DNA of 64,000 nucleotides from Parahoeflea halophila (GTDB lineage: Bacteria; Pseudomonadota; Alphaproteobacteria; Rhizobiales; Rhizobiaceae). The stretch covers positions 434,001-498,000 of the forward strand of contig NZ_OCPC01000003.1 of NCBI RefSeq assembly GCF_900220985.1, written 5' to 3'. Under the pieces are notes generated by a model that made no database searches, was not told where the DNA came from, and saw nothing but the letters and a program-made list of their open reading frames with translations. Positions 30,441-39,318 of the stretch are shown here, piece after piece (the first letter of the stretch is position 1; the number at the start of each line of letters is the position of its first letter). The position numbers and the translations under genes are program-made.

Positions 30441-31316
30441 TTAATTCTGATCGTTTGCGGCGACATCAACCGACTTTGCATCGGCTTCGATGGCGGCAAC
30501 AAGGTTGCGATTGGCGGCTTCGACATCGTCGGCAGCGGCGGTCAGCCACGCATCGAACTGCTCCTGCGAAACCACGCGGATCGCGATCGGCATGTAGGCG
30601 TGGTCCTTGCCGCAGAGCTCGGAACACTGGCCGTAATACATGCCTTCGACCTCCGCCTTGAACCAAGTCTCATTGAGACGGCCCGGAACGGCGTCCATCT
30701 TGACGCCGAAAGCCGGCATGGCGAAGGCGTGAAGAACATCGGCGGCGGTCACGAGCAGCCGGACCGTCTTGCCGACAGGAACGACGAATTCGTTGTCGAC
30801 AGCCAGCAGGCGCGGATAGGCAGCGACATCTTCCTTGCCGGCAGCGACACGGTCGGCTTCCTGCAGCATCAGCGAATCAAAAGAGACTTCATTTTCGGTC
30901 TGGTACTCGTAGCCCCAGTACCACTGGTAGCCAGTCGCCTTGACCGTGTAATCGGCCTCCGGCGGCGAATACTGCGCTGTCAGCAGATTGAAGGACGGAA
31001 TCGCGAGCGCCAGAAGGATGACGACCGGCCCCAAGGTCCAGATCACCTCGATGAGGGAATTGTGGCTGGTCTTGGAGGGAGTGGGATTGGCGCTGGCGCG
31101 GAATTTCACCATCGCGTAGACCAGAAGGGCCAGCACGAAGAGTGTAATCGGCACGATGAACCAGAGCGTGTAGTTTTCGAAGCTGCGAATCTGCTCCATG
31201 ATGTCAGTGGCAGCAGGCTGGAAGCCCATCTGCCAATCAACTGGCTGCGCGGCCAAGGCGGGGCTCGTGCCCAGCGAAGCGAGTGCGGCAAGCCCTGCGG
31301 AAAGCTTGTTGGTCAC
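30441..31316 (-). CDS. ctaC: cytochrome c oxidase subunit II
   Basis: A 291-residue CtaC. The N-terminal signal region is cleavable-looking; two membrane helices follow (about residues 50-70 and 93-112), then the periplasmic cupredoxin domain. The CuA ligands are His196 in LHAFAMPAFG and Cys231, Cys235, His239 and Met242 in CSELCGKDHAYM; the aromatic patch GYQWYWGYEY is the cytochrome c docking region. The start is GTG at 31316 with GGGAG 8 bases upstream. It is the first gene of the operon. Confidence 0.97.
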   Translation of the reverse strand: MTNKLSAGLAALASLGTSPALAAQPVDWQMGFQPAATDIMEQIRSFENYTLWFIVPITLFVLALLVYAMVKFRASANPTPSKTSHNSLIEVIWTLGPVVILLALAIPSFNLLTAQYSPPEADYTVKATGYQWYWGYEYQTENEVSFDSLMLQEADRVAAGKEDVAAYPRLLAVDNEFVVPVGKTVRLLVTAADVLHAFAMPAFGVKMDAVPGRLNETWFKAEVEGMYYGQCSELCGKDHAYMPIAIRVVSQEQFDAWLTAAADDVEAANRNLVAAIEADAKSVDVAANDQN

Positions 31317-31695
31317 GTTGGTGTCTCCCTCGAGTATCGTTCCGCCTGCGTGACCAGACGGAATCCCTCAATTTGATTGGCGCTTCAAACCACAGAATGA
31401 CACCGCCCGCAACTGCCGTCACCTGTTGATGATGCGGCATTTTTGCGCGGGCGCCCGGGCACGAGGTGTTTGGGACGACAAAATGCGCTCCATCGACGCT
31501 TAGCCTTTAAACTTGCAACAAACACCCGTGCTGGCTTCGTTGCCGACGCCGTTGGGGGCTCGCAATGAGCAAGCCAAGACGGCCCGAAGCCGCATTTTTG
31601 CCGCACAAAGCAGCTGAGAGTGCCGTTAAAGGGTTCCATTTTGGTCCCGCCCATCTACAAATTGAGCGATGATTCGGCCGTTCCATGGAGTTGAA
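31317..31695. other. 379-bp divergent intergenic region, ctaC / IalB gene
   Basis: It holds the promoters of the oxidase operon (minus) and of the IalB-family gene (plus). No gene or clear hairpin is visible; a GC-rich patch with GGGCGCCC near 31450 is the only symmetrical element I noticed. I could not place -35/-10 boxes with confidence. Confidence 0.5.
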
Positions 31696-32226
31696 ATGGC
31701 ATTTGCACCAAAATTGAACCGTTGTGCTGGCGCCGTTCTGGCCGGCCTGATGCTCACCAGCTCTCCGGGACTTGCGACCCAGGCAGCGGCGCAGCAGGCC
31801 GGGAAAGTCAAATCCTCACACGGATCGTGGTCGATCGTCTGCGACACTCCGGCCGGTGCACCGTCAGAACAATGCGCCCTGATGCAGAACGTCATTGCCG
31901 ATGACCGGCCAGAGGTCGGACTTTCCGTCGTGGTGTTGAAGACCGCCGACCAGCAGGCGCGAATCCTCAGGGTGCTGGCGCCGCTCGGTGTATTGCTGCC
32001 TTCGGGGCTGGGGCTGAATGTCGACGGCAAGGATATCGGCCGGGCCTATTTCGTGCGCTGCTTCTCGGACGGCTGCTATGCTGAAGTGATCCTCGACGAA
32101 ACGCTGCTGACCACCTTGCGCGGCGGGACCACGGCCACCTTCATCGTGTTTCAGACGCCTGAGGAAGGCATCGGCATTCCAGTCGATCTGGCCGGCTTCA
32201 CCGAAGGCTATGCTGCCCTGCCGTAA
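31696..32226 (+). CDS. invasion-associated locus B (IalB) family protein
   Basis: A 176-residue exported protein with a signal peptide ending near ATQAAAQQ (about residue 33). The mature part follows the IalB pattern: HGSWSIVCDTPAG, a QCALMQ cysteine segment, and FVRCFSDGCYAEVIL with paired cysteines probably forming disulfides. The name comes from Bartonella, where IalB aids erythrocyte invasion; in free-living Rhizobiales these are generic periplasmic or envelope proteins. The ATG at 31696 follows GGAG, unlike the upstream ATG at 31669. Confidence 0.85.
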   Translation: MAFAPKLNRCAGAVLAGLMLTSSPGLATQAAAQQAGKVKSSHGSWSIVCDTPAGAPSEQCALMQNVIADDRPEVGLSVVVLKTADQQARILRVLAPLGVLLPSGLGLNVDGKDIGRAYFVRCFSDGCYAEVILDETLLTTLRGGTTATFIVFQTPEEGIGIPVDLAGFTEGYAALP

Positions 32227-32240
32227 AACCGCTCTCCGGG

Positions 32241-32672
32241 TCAGGCATTTTCCCGAACCGGGTAGCGTTCGTCCATGACCGCCAGCGTTCGGGAAAGCAC
32301 GCGCTCTAGAACACCCATGTCGATGGCGTCGAGCTTTTTGAGATACAGACAACATTTGCCTGTCTTGTGCGGGCCGAGGCGCGAAAGATCGTCCTCGAGG
32401 CCTTCGAAGCCGGGCATCAGGTAGAGCACGAGGTCCCGACTTCTCAACGCGAAACCGCAGCGGAACAATTCTCCCTCACGGCCTGAGGCATATTTATAGC
32501 TGTATTTTCCGTAGCCGAACATGGCCGGTCCCCACATCACCGGGCGTGAACCGGAAAGCCGGCGCAACAGCTTGTCCAGAGCTGTCACTTCAGCCCGGCG
32601 GCCGTCGTCCGAGATCTCGGCAATCACAGCATCGGGGTCCAGCGACAGGGGCTGGGTTTTGTTTTCAGCCAT
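32241..32672 (-). CDS. DUF1801 family protein
   Basis: A 143-residue cytosolic protein of the DUF1801/YdhG-like superfamily, with GPAMFGYGKYSYKYASGREGELFRCGFALRSRDLVLYLMPGF as the recognisable core and GKCCLYLKKLDAIDMGVL near the end. No enzymatic function is known to me. AAGGA lies about 9 bases before the ATG at 32672, so this start is preferred to 32678. The start overlaps the end of the DUF6958-like gene by 8 bases, so the two form a pair. Confidence 0.82.
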   Translation of the reverse strand: MAENKTQPLSLDPDAVIAEISDDGRRAEVTALDKLLRRLSGSRPVMWGPAMFGYGKYSYKYASGREGELFRCGFALRSRDLVLYLMPGFEGLEDDLSRLGPHKTGKCCLYLKKLDAIDMGVLERVLSRTLAVMDERYPVRENA

Positions 32673-32970
32673 TGCCATCTTCCTTTGTCAGATAAAACCG
32701 CAGCGGCTTGTCGCTGGTGCGCGCAAGCTTGCCTTTGGCCTCCAGGTCGAGCTGTACACATTTCACCCACCAACCTGATGTGGCTCCGCCTGGAAAAAGG
32801 GCTTGCGGAAGCAGCGGTTTGACGGCTTCCTTGATGGTAGTTTGATCCACCGGTTCTGACTTTCGGCTCAAAACCGACAGCATCGCATCGCGCATGGCGA
32901 GGTACTTCTCACCGTTGACGCGCTCGGTTTTGCCCGGGTGATTGACATTCTCGACTGTGAGTTTGTCCAA
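32665..32970 (-). CDS. DUF6958-like protein
   Basis: A 101-residue soluble protein with the pattern VENVNHPGKTERVNGEKYLAMRDAML, LFPGGATSGWWVKCVQLDLEAKGKLAR and a short basic end. I recognise this as the DUF6958 type, function unknown; the fold looks like a winged-helix-sized domain (RLP, LFPGG, then LEAKG strand-helix), which is only a guess. The start is TTG at 32970, with a strong GGGGGAGG 7 bases upstream. It is divergent from tldD and coupled to the DUF1801 gene. Confidence 0.72.
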   Translation of the reverse strand: MDKLTVENVNHPGKTERVNGEKYLAMRDAMLSVLSRKSEPVDQTTIKEAVKPLLPQALFPGGATSGWWVKCVQLDLEAKGKLARTSDKPLRFYLTKEDGNG

Positions 32971-33039
32971 TGAGCTGCCTCCCCCAGTGTTTCATTCCGG
33001 GTCCGAACACCTATATACACCGGCAACACCGCTTTAGAA

Positions 33040-34467
33040 ATGGACATCACGATGCAGGACCCGCTCGCCAGCCAATTCGACATCTCCGAAGCCAAGGTGG
33101 AGAGAATCGTCGCCGACGCGCTCAAGGACGCCGACGATGGTGAACTCTATCTCGAGTACGAAGAAACGGAATCGCTGCTGTTTGACAATGGCAAGCTGAA
33201 ATCCGGCGCCTATGCCACCGACCGTGGCTTCGGGCTGCGATCGGTGCTCGGCGAAACATCCGGCTATGCGCATGCGGGCGAACTGTCCGAAGCCGCTTTG
33301 ATGCGCGCGGCAGATGCGGTTTCGGCCGTGACCCGGGGTGCCATCGGGACCTATTCGGCCGCGCCGCAACGCACCAACAAACTTCTCTATACCGCAGACA
33401 ATCCGCTGGCCAACCCCGGCTTCGAGGACAAGGTCAAGCTGCTTCAGACGATCGATCAATATCTGCGCAACAAGGATGAGCGGGTCCGTCAGGTTTCGGT
33501 TTCGATGGCCGCCAACTGGCAGGTGGTTGAGATCCTGCGGGCCGATGGCCACCGGGTGCGCGATGTCCGTCCCCTCACCCGGCTCAACATCTCGGTGGTG
33601 GCCGGTGTCGGCGACCGGCAGGAAAACGGCTCCTACGGCATCGGCGGGCGCAAGCTGTTCGGCGATTTTCTCACCGACGAGAGCTGGCGCCACGGCGCCG
33701 ACGAGGCGCTTCGCCAGGCGTTGGTCAATCTCGACGCCGTGCCGGCACCGGCGGGCACCATGGACGTGGTGCTTGGCGCAGGCTGGCCGGGCGTGATGCT
33801 GCACGAAGCAGTCGGTCATGGCCTTGAAGGCGATTTCAACCGCAAGAAAACCTCCGCCTTTGCCGGGCTGCTGGGCGAGCGGGTAGCCTCGAAAGGCGTC
33901 ACAGTGGTCGATGACGGCACCATCGAGGGACGGCGCGGATCGCTGTCGGTCGATGATGAGGGTACGCCTTCAGGCTACAACGTGCTGATCGAGGACGGCA
34001 TCCTGGTCGGCTACATGCAGGACCGGCAGAATGCCCGGCTGATGGGGATGAAGGCCACTGGCAACGGGCGGCGGCAGTCCTATGCGCATCAGCCGATGCC
34101 GCGCATGACCAATACCTACATGCTGTCGGGCGACAGAACCAAGGACGAGATGATCGCTTCGGTGAAAAAGGGGCTTTACGCGGTCTCCTTCGGCGGCGGC
34201 CAAGTTGATATCACATCGGGCAAGTTCGTCTTCGGCTGCACCGAAGCCTACATGATCGAGGACGGCAAGGTCGGCGCGCCGGTGACCGGTGCGATGCTGA
34301 TCGGCAATGGCCCGGAAGCCATGCAGCGGATCTCGATGGTGGGCAATGATTCCGCACTCGACACCGGCATCGGCATGTGCGGCAAGGCCGGACAAAGCGT
34401 ACCGGTCGGCGTCGGTCAGCCGCATCTGTTGATGAATGCCATGACGGTGGGCGGAACCCAGGCGTGA
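33040..34467 (+). CDS. tldD: metalloprotease TldD
   Basis: A 475-residue TldD, which works with TldE/PmbA as a peptidase (microcin maturation, CcdA degradation). The zinc motif HEAVGHGLEGDF is at about residues 255-266, with NRKKTSAFAG following; the C-terminal FVFGCTEAYMIEDGKVGAPV and GMCGKAGQSVPVGVGQPHLLMN blocks are conserved. I kept the ATG at 33040; an ATG at 33052 is possible as neither has a clear ribosome site. No TldE partner lies in the window. It diverges from the DUF6958 gene across 69 bases. Confidence 0.96.
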   Translation: MDITMQDPLASQFDISEAKVERIVADALKDADDGELYLEYEETESLLFDNGKLKSGAYATDRGFGLRSVLGETSGYAHAGELSEAALMRAADAVSAVTRGAIGTYSAAPQRTNKLLYTADNPLANPGFEDKVKLLQTIDQYLRNKDERVRQVSVSMAANWQVVEILRADGHRVRDVRPLTRLNISVVAGVGDRQENGSYGIGGRKLFGDFLTDESWRHGADEALRQALVNLDAVPAPAGTMDVVLGAGWPGVMLHEAVGHGLEGDFNRKKTSAFAGLLGERVASKGVTVVDDGTIEGRRGSLSVDDEGTPSGYNVLIEDGILVGYMQDRQNARLMGMKATGNGRRQSYAHQPMPRMTNTYMLSGDRTKDEMIASVKKGLYAVSFGGGQVDITSGKFVFGCTEAYMIEDGKVGAPVTGAMLIGNGPEAMQRISMVGNDSALDTGIGMCGKAGQSVPVGVGQPHLLMNAMTVGGTQA

Positions 34468-34572
34468 CGCAATTCCCGGGTTGGTCCGCATCGTTCTGAC
34501 GGGCACATCGCGCAGGTTACCATGCGGCTGGCCGGCCAGCGGTTGCCAATCTGCCTGTTGCGGTATCTAAGC

Positions 34573-34598
34573 GACTGAAGACAAATCGTTCTTCAGTC
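34573..34598 (+). promoter_or_regulatory. perfect hairpin directly before the AEC transporter start
   Basis: Arms GACTGAAGA (34573-34581) and TCTTCAGTC (34590-34598) enclose an 8-base loop, and the next base is the ATG of the AEC gene. No Shine-Dalgarno sequence is present before that ATG. It could be a repressor operator, or an RNA stem that controls initiation on a leader-poor mRNA. Confidence 0.5.
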
Positions 34599-35555
34599 AT
34601 GCTTGATATCATTTCAGTTACCGCCCCAGTCTTCATCATGATCGCAACCGGCTATGCCGTGGTGCATTTCGGTATACTCGAAGCCTCTGCGATGCGCATT
34701 CTCGGCAGCTATGTCGTCACGCTGGCGCTGCCGGCGCTGCTGTTCAAAGCTGTCTCGCAGCGCCCGATCGCCGAAATCGCCAACTGGAGCTACATCGCGG
34801 CCTATCTCGGCGGCTCGCTGCTGGTGGTGGCTGCGGGATTATTCTACATCCGGAAGTTCCAGAAAGCTGACGCCACCGCTGCGGCGTTCAGCGCACTCGG
34901 GATGGTCTGCTCGAATTCAGGCTTCATCGGCTATCCGATCCTGCTTCTGACGCTGCCATCGATCGCAGGTGTAGGTCTGGCGTTGAACATGCTGGTTGAA
35001 AACATCGTGTTGATCCCGCTGATGCTGGCCATTGCCGAAGCCGGTCACGGCGTCCCCTCTCCCGTGGGCAAGACACTTGCACGGACTCTCCGCAGCCTGA
35101 TCCGCAATCCGGTCATCATCGGTCTGGGGGCGGGATTGGTTGCATCGGTGCTCCAGCTCAAGATTCCTCAGCCGCTGATGAAGCCCGTGGACATGCTGGC
35201 TGCATCCAGCGCCGCAGTCTCACTGCTGGTCATCGGCGGCACGCTGGCAAGCGTGTCGGTGCGCGGCCTGAGCGGTGAAATCGCACCGACGGTTGCCGGA
35301 AAACTGGTGCTTCATCCGATAGCCGTGTTTCTCGCCACCTGCGCGCTGCCGCTCGCGGGCATGGCTCCACTGTCACCCGAGATGCAGGCAGCAGCAGTCA
35401 TCCTGGCGGCCGTACCGATGATGGGGATCTACCCGCTTCTGGCACAACGTTTTGGCCGCGAGCGGTCAAGTGTCGTTGCGATGCTGATGGCGACCGTGCT
35501 GTCCTTCTTTTCGCTCAGCGCCGTGCTCTGGATGGTCGCCCGCTACATCCTGTAG
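34599..35555 (+). CDS. AEC (auxin efflux carrier) family transporter
   Basis: A 318-residue membrane protein with about ten helices in two inverted five-helix halves. Family features are the start LDIISVTAPVFIMIATGYAVVHFGIL, SALGMVCSNSGFIGYPIL in helix 4, LNMLVENIVLIPLM, and the repeat-two LLVIGGTLA and GIYPLLAQRFG. AEC carriers export or import small carboxylates and plant auxin homologues in bacteria (for example malonate or dicarboxylates); the substrate is unknown. The ATG abuts a perfect hairpin and has no visible ribosome site. Confidence 0.87.
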   Translation: MLDIISVTAPVFIMIATGYAVVHFGILEASAMRILGSYVVTLALPALLFKAVSQRPIAEIANWSYIAAYLGGSLLVVAAGLFYIRKFQKADATAAAFSALGMVCSNSGFIGYPILLLTLPSIAGVGLALNMLVENIVLIPLMLAIAEAGHGVPSPVGKTLARTLRSLIRNPVIIGLGAGLVASVLQLKIPQPLMKPVDMLAASSAAVSLLVIGGTLASVSVRGLSGEIAPTVAGKLVLHPIAVFLATCALPLAGMAPLSPEMQAAAVILAAVPMMGIYPLLAQRFGRERSSVVAMLMATVLSFFSLSAVLWMVARYIL

Positions 35556-35757
35556 GCGCTGCAGTCTCGAAGAAGACCGATTGTTTCCAGCAGTTTCGCG
35601 CCTGTGGAACCAATGTGTTCCGGCTGCGAGCGAGACTTGATAGGCTAAAAATCGCATAGCTGTACTGCGAAGCCAGTAACGTGTTCAACAACAGTTAAGC
35701 CGGAAGTGGTAGGAGATGTACCTGCATGGCGCTGGTTGCGTCCATCGGATGGGGAAC

Positions 35758-36825
35758 ATGTTCAGACCAACTACCGTCGCTGCTCGTCGAATTCTCAAGC
35801 GCGCCGCCATTCAAAGCACGCTTGAGGCAGTGTCGCTGTGCTCCAGGGCCGGATTTATGCCGGAAGCCCGCGGTCTGGGCGCGATTTTCACCCTGCACCA
35901 TGTCCGCCCTGCGCTCCGCAAGAAGTTCGATCCCGCAGCGCACCTTACCATCACGCCCGACTTTCTCGATGCCAGCATCACCCGGCTCAAGGCTCGCGGC
36001 TATGTGCCGGTGGCACTTAAAGACGTGCCAGAATATCTTGCAAGGGAGGACCGGCCCGGCCCGGCAATGGTTTTCACGCTGGATGACGGTTATCGCGACA
36101 ACAACCAGTTTGCCCGGCCGGTGTTCGAAAAACACCAGGTTCCCTACACGATCTTCATCGCGGGAGGCTTCGTCGACCGCAGCCACTCGATCTGGTGGGA
36201 GACGGCCGAGATGCTTCTCGGCCAGGTCGACGCATTCACATTCGATTTCGGCGACGGCGAGGAGACGCTTGCAACGCGCAGCCTGATGGAAAAATACGCG
36301 GCCTTCGACCGGCTGAACAACGCCCTGACTTGCGCACGTCAGCAGGCGATTGTTGAACGCCTTGATGAGCAGGCACGTGCGGCCGGCATCTGCCCGACCG
36401 CCATTGTCGACCGCGAAGTGATGAACGAGACCGAACTGCGTGAGCTGGGCGCCTCTCCCCTTGCAGATCTGGGAGCGCATACGATTTCGCATCCCAACCT
36501 GGCCCAGTTGCAAGCCGACGAGATGACAGCGGAAATCCGGCGCTCGGCAGAGCGCGTCGCCGAAATCACCGGCACCACACCGCAGGCATTTGCCTATCCC
36601 TATGGCGACCGCTGCGCGGCAAAGGTCCGAGAATATCAGGCCGCGAATGATCTCGGCTTCAAGCTCGCCGTGACCACCAATCCCGGAACTCTAAAGGCCG
36701 AAAGCCTGCACAGCCGGTTCTCGCTACGCCGGATATCGCTGAACGGCTACTACCAGAAAAGCCGTTACGTCGACGCATTGGCCTCGGGGATCCCCTTCAG
36801 GTTGCGTGGCTCCGATCACGGATAG
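35758..36825 (+). CDS. polysaccharide deacetylase (NodB homology) family protein
   Basis: A 355-residue carbohydrate esterase 4 protein. The NodB metal-binding motifs are TLDDGYRDN (Asp-Asp) and HTISHPNL (His-x3-His); a late AYPYGDRC block matches CE4 motif 3. It lacks a clear signal peptide, and an extra helical segment lies between motifs 1 and 2. Relatives modify surface glycans. The start is uncertain: ATG at 35758 has GGGGA close by, ATGs at 35716 and 35749 are also in frame. Its 3' end overlaps the convergent pdxH end by 10 bases. Confidence 0.82.
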   Translation: MFRPTTVAARRILKRAAIQSTLEAVSLCSRAGFMPEARGLGAIFTLHHVRPALRKKFDPAAHLTITPDFLDASITRLKARGYVPVALKDVPEYLAREDRPGPAMVFTLDDGYRDNNQFARPVFEKHQVPYTIFIAGGFVDRSHSIWWETAEMLLGQVDAFTFDFGDGEETLATRSLMEKYAAFDRLNNALTCARQQAIVERLDEQARAAGICPTAIVDREVMNETELRELGASPLADLGAHTISHPNLAQLQADEMTAEIRRSAERVAEITGTTPQAFAYPYGDRCAAKVREYQAANDLGFKLAVTTNPGTLKAESLHSRFSLRRISLNGYYQKSRYVDALASGIPFRLRGSDHG

Positions 36826-37430
36826 AGCCGGGTCTTGGCCCAACTGTCCTCAGAGCGGGTGAACTTGATCCGGTCATGCAGGCGGAACGGCCGGTCATGC
36901 CAGAATTCTATGGATTGCGGGATGATGCGAAAGCCGGACCAATGGGGCGGGCGCGGGATTTCGCCGATGGCATATTTGGCCGTGTATTCGGCGACCGCCT
37001 TCTCGAGCGCGAAACGGCTCTCCAATGGCCGCGACTGTCTTGACGCCCAGGCGCCGATCCGGCTGCCGCGCGGCCGCGAGGCATAATACTCATCGGCTTC
37101 CGCGTCACTGACCTGCTCGACTTCTCCGCGGATCCGGACCTGGCGGCGCAGGCTTTTCCAGTGGAAGCACATCGCGGCCTTCATGGAGGAGAGGATTTCC
37201 TCTCCCTTGGCGCTTTCGAAATTGGTGTAGAAAACAAATCCGCGCTCATCGACTCCCTTGAGGAGAACCATTCTGACATCCGGCATGCCATCGGTATCTA
37301 CTGTCGCGAGCGCCAGCGCGTTGGGGTCGTTCGGCTCGGATGCCGTGGCGTCTTCCAGCCATTGCGAAAAAAGCCGGAAAGGTTCGGCTTCTTCAGTAAA
37401 GTCACCAGTCGTTAACCCTGTTTCTGTCAT
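36816..37430 (-). CDS. pdxH: pyridoxamine 5'-phosphate oxidase
   Basis: A 204-residue FMN enzyme that oxidises pyridoxamine or pyridoxine 5'-phosphate to PLP. Hallmarks are [40 protein letters not shown] (FMN and substrate contacts), [40 protein letters not shown] and the C-terminal [16 protein letters not shown] ... [16 protein letters not shown] precedes the ATG. The 3' end overlaps the polysaccharide deacetylase gene by 10 bases. PLP made here serves ThrC and the aminotransferase, among others. Confidence 0.97.
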   Translation of the reverse strand: MTETGLTTGDFTEEAEPFRLFSQWLEDATASEPNDPNALALATVDTDGMPDVRMVLLKGVDERGFVFYTNFESAKGEEILSSMKAAMCFHWKSLRRQVRIRGEVEQVSDAEADEYYASRPRGSRIGAWASRQSRPLESRFALEKAVAEYTAKYAIGEIPRPPHWSGFRIIPQSIEFWHDRPFRLHDRIKFTRSEDSWAKTRLYP

Positions 37431-37468
37431 AGTCTTCCCTCATGCCTCCAAGCCGGAGTAGCAGTGTC

Positions 37469-37927
37469 TTGAAACCTGACCTAACAGAAGCAATTGAACG
37501 GGAAAAGACAAGGACGGCCCCCCGCGCCGTTATGGCGCTGGCATTGCCGGTCTGCCTTGCCTTGTCCGGATGCATGGGAGGAGGCTCTTCGGCCATGTCC
37601 GCGCTCGTGATCGACGAAACCACAACAGCCGCGATTACGCCCCTGTCTGCCGATAGCGAGATCCTGTCAGACGAGACCGTCATTCGCGATCTTGTCGCCA
37701 ATCTGAGCGCGGACGAACTCGTTGTCTCCCGGCCCTGGTCCAACACGCTGACCGGGTCCGCGGGAGTGGTCTCCAACTTCACCACCCAGACCGACGGCGT
37801 CAGAACCTGCAGGCTTTTCCAGACCACCCGGCACAGCTTCGACGGCGTGGCACTTTTCAATGGCCGGGTCTGCCGCCGCCCGGACGGCGGATGGGATCTT
37901 GTGAGCCTCGACCGGGCAAGCGGTTGA
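37469..37927 (+). CDS. RT0821/Lpp0805-family surface lipoprotein
   Basis: A lipoprotein with lipobox LALSGC followed by MGGGSS, then the RT0821/Lpp0805-type core LSDETVIRDLVANLSAD ... PWSNTLTGSAGVVSNF with paired cysteines TCRLFQTTRHSFDGVALFNGRVCR. The function is unknown. The start is uncertain: TTG at 37469 has GGAG upstream and leaves a basic n-region (EREKTRTAPR) before the signal; an ATG at 37442 would lie in the ribosome site of the divergent pdxH, and an ATG at 37532 would leave no positive charge. Location in the outer envelope is inferred. Confidence 0.75.
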   Translation: MKPDLTEAIEREKTRTAPRAVMALALPVCLALSGCMGGGSSAMSALVIDETTTAAITPLSADSEILSDETVIRDLVANLSADELVVSRPWSNTLTGSAGVVSNFTTQTDGVRTCRLFQTTRHSFDGVALFNGRVCRRPDGGWDLVSLDRASG

Positions 37928-38172
37928 TCCTATTGGTATAATAGCGACTGCCCGAGCCTCGGGAACACGCCCGCTCCGGTCGAAAATGGCCTCATGGCAC
38001 GCGCCATATCGGCAAAATCCGGGTTCCGACACCCCGGCGCCCGGGTCTGACCGGAGGAGGTAGCCGGTTGGAATATTTTTCCGATTTTTCGGGCGAAACA
38101 CTCTTTTTCATACACTGATGGTTAGCACATCTTCGCTAGGCTTTCCGGATTAGGCCCATACGGGGATGTAAC

Positions 38173-39207
38173 ATGCGTAGTCCGTACACGGTGCTCGGCG
38201 TCAGTTCGACGGCGAAAGCTGGAGATATCAAGAGCGCTTACAGGCAGCTCGCGAAGATTTGGCACCCGGATCAAAATCCGGACGATCCGCAGGCGGGTAC
38301 CCGGTTCGCGGAAATCGCCCATGCCTACAAGCTTCTTATCGATCCCGAACTGCGGATGCGGTTCGACAATGGTCATATCGACGCTCGTGGGCGGCGCCAG
38401 AAGCCACCAGCGCGCGGTTTTTCTCCCAATCCTTTCAAGACATTCAAGGACTCGCCAGGTGCGGCTCAGGCCAAGCCGCGGCCAACTGCTGCCAATCAGT
38501 CATCCGATGCCCTGGATGAGGCAAAATTCGAGGACATGGTTGTCCATATCTTTGGCGACGCGGCAGCCAAGAACGCGCGGGAGCGGTCCGCGCAAAGCAA
38601 GGACCAGACCGGCCAGCGGACCAAGACCGATGCGCCCGGGATCGACGAGGATCCGCTGACGACGCTCGATACCTTGTTCAAGAAATGGAAGTCGCGCTAC
38701 AGGCCGAAGACGGTCTTGCCGGTGACGCAGCACCAGATCGAGATCAGCCTTGAAACTGCCTTTGCGGGCCACGAAGACGAGATCGTGTTCGGTGAGAACG
38801 AGACTGTCAGCTACGAGATCCCGGCAGGGACCGTCGACGGGACCGAGATCATCGTAGCCTCTCCAAATCCGCAGATGTACGGTGATACGGTTGTTACCGT
38901 TCGGCACCAAAAACATGCGAGATTGCGATCATCGGGAAGCGACCTTCACGGCGACCATCCGATCGAACTTGCCGAAGCCGTGCTGGGCGGCTCCTTTGTG
39001 TATGAGGGCATCGACGGTCCCTTACGAATCGACGTGCCTGAGTGGTCAGGCTCCGATACTGTGCTGGAAATCAAGAACAAGGGACTTCCCACCAGGTTCG
39101 GCAAGCGCGGGAAACTGCATGTTCACCTGCGCGTGATGCTGCCGGAGAAGCCCGATCCGCATCTCAAGGACCTGATGCGATCGAGCAAGAAGGCGTGGTA
39201 TCTCTAG
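38173..39207 (+). CDS. J-domain protein, type II (CbpA-like)
   Basis: A 344-residue co-chaperone that would stimulate a DnaK ATPase. The J domain has HPD at residues 31-33 (IWHPDQNPDD). A linker of about 100 residues rich in Pro, Ala and Gln follows, instead of a typical Gly/Phe region. There is no CxxCxGxG zinc finger. The C-terminal peptide-binding domains (about 180-335) start at QHQIEISLETAFAGHEDEI and end with the carboxyl motif KGLPTRFGKRGKLHVHLRV. GGGGA precedes the ATG. fabI follows after 111 bases. Confidence 0.88.
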   Translation: MRSPYTVLGVSSTAKAGDIKSAYRQLAKIWHPDQNPDDPQAGTRFAEIAHAYKLLIDPELRMRFDNGHIDARGRRQKPPARGFSPNPFKTFKDSPGAAQAKPRPTAANQSSDALDEAKFEDMVVHIFGDAAAKNARERSAQSKDQTGQRTKTDAPGIDEDPLTTLDTLFKKWKSRYRPKTVLPVTQHQIEISLETAFAGHEDEIVFGENETVSYEIPAGTVDGTEIIVASPNPQMYGDTVVTVRHQKHARLRSSGSDLHGDHPIELAEAVLGGSFVYEGIDGPLRIDVPEWSGSDTVLEIKNKGLPTRFGKRGKLHVHLRVMLPEKPDPHLKDLMRSSKKAWYL

Positions 39208-39318
39208 CCCGGCAAGCCGCGCAACCGATCCGGGCAATTAACCCAATCGCGTGTGCCTGACTTGCAGTAGCACGTGCTGTATGCCATAGCCTGCGCGACA
39301 ATTTCGATGGAGAATGCA

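Noticed and set aside
39269-39278. AGCACGTGCT palindrome upstream of fabI as an operator
   Set aside because: A 10-bp palindrome of this composition is common by chance in GC-rich DNA, and it has no second feature to support it.
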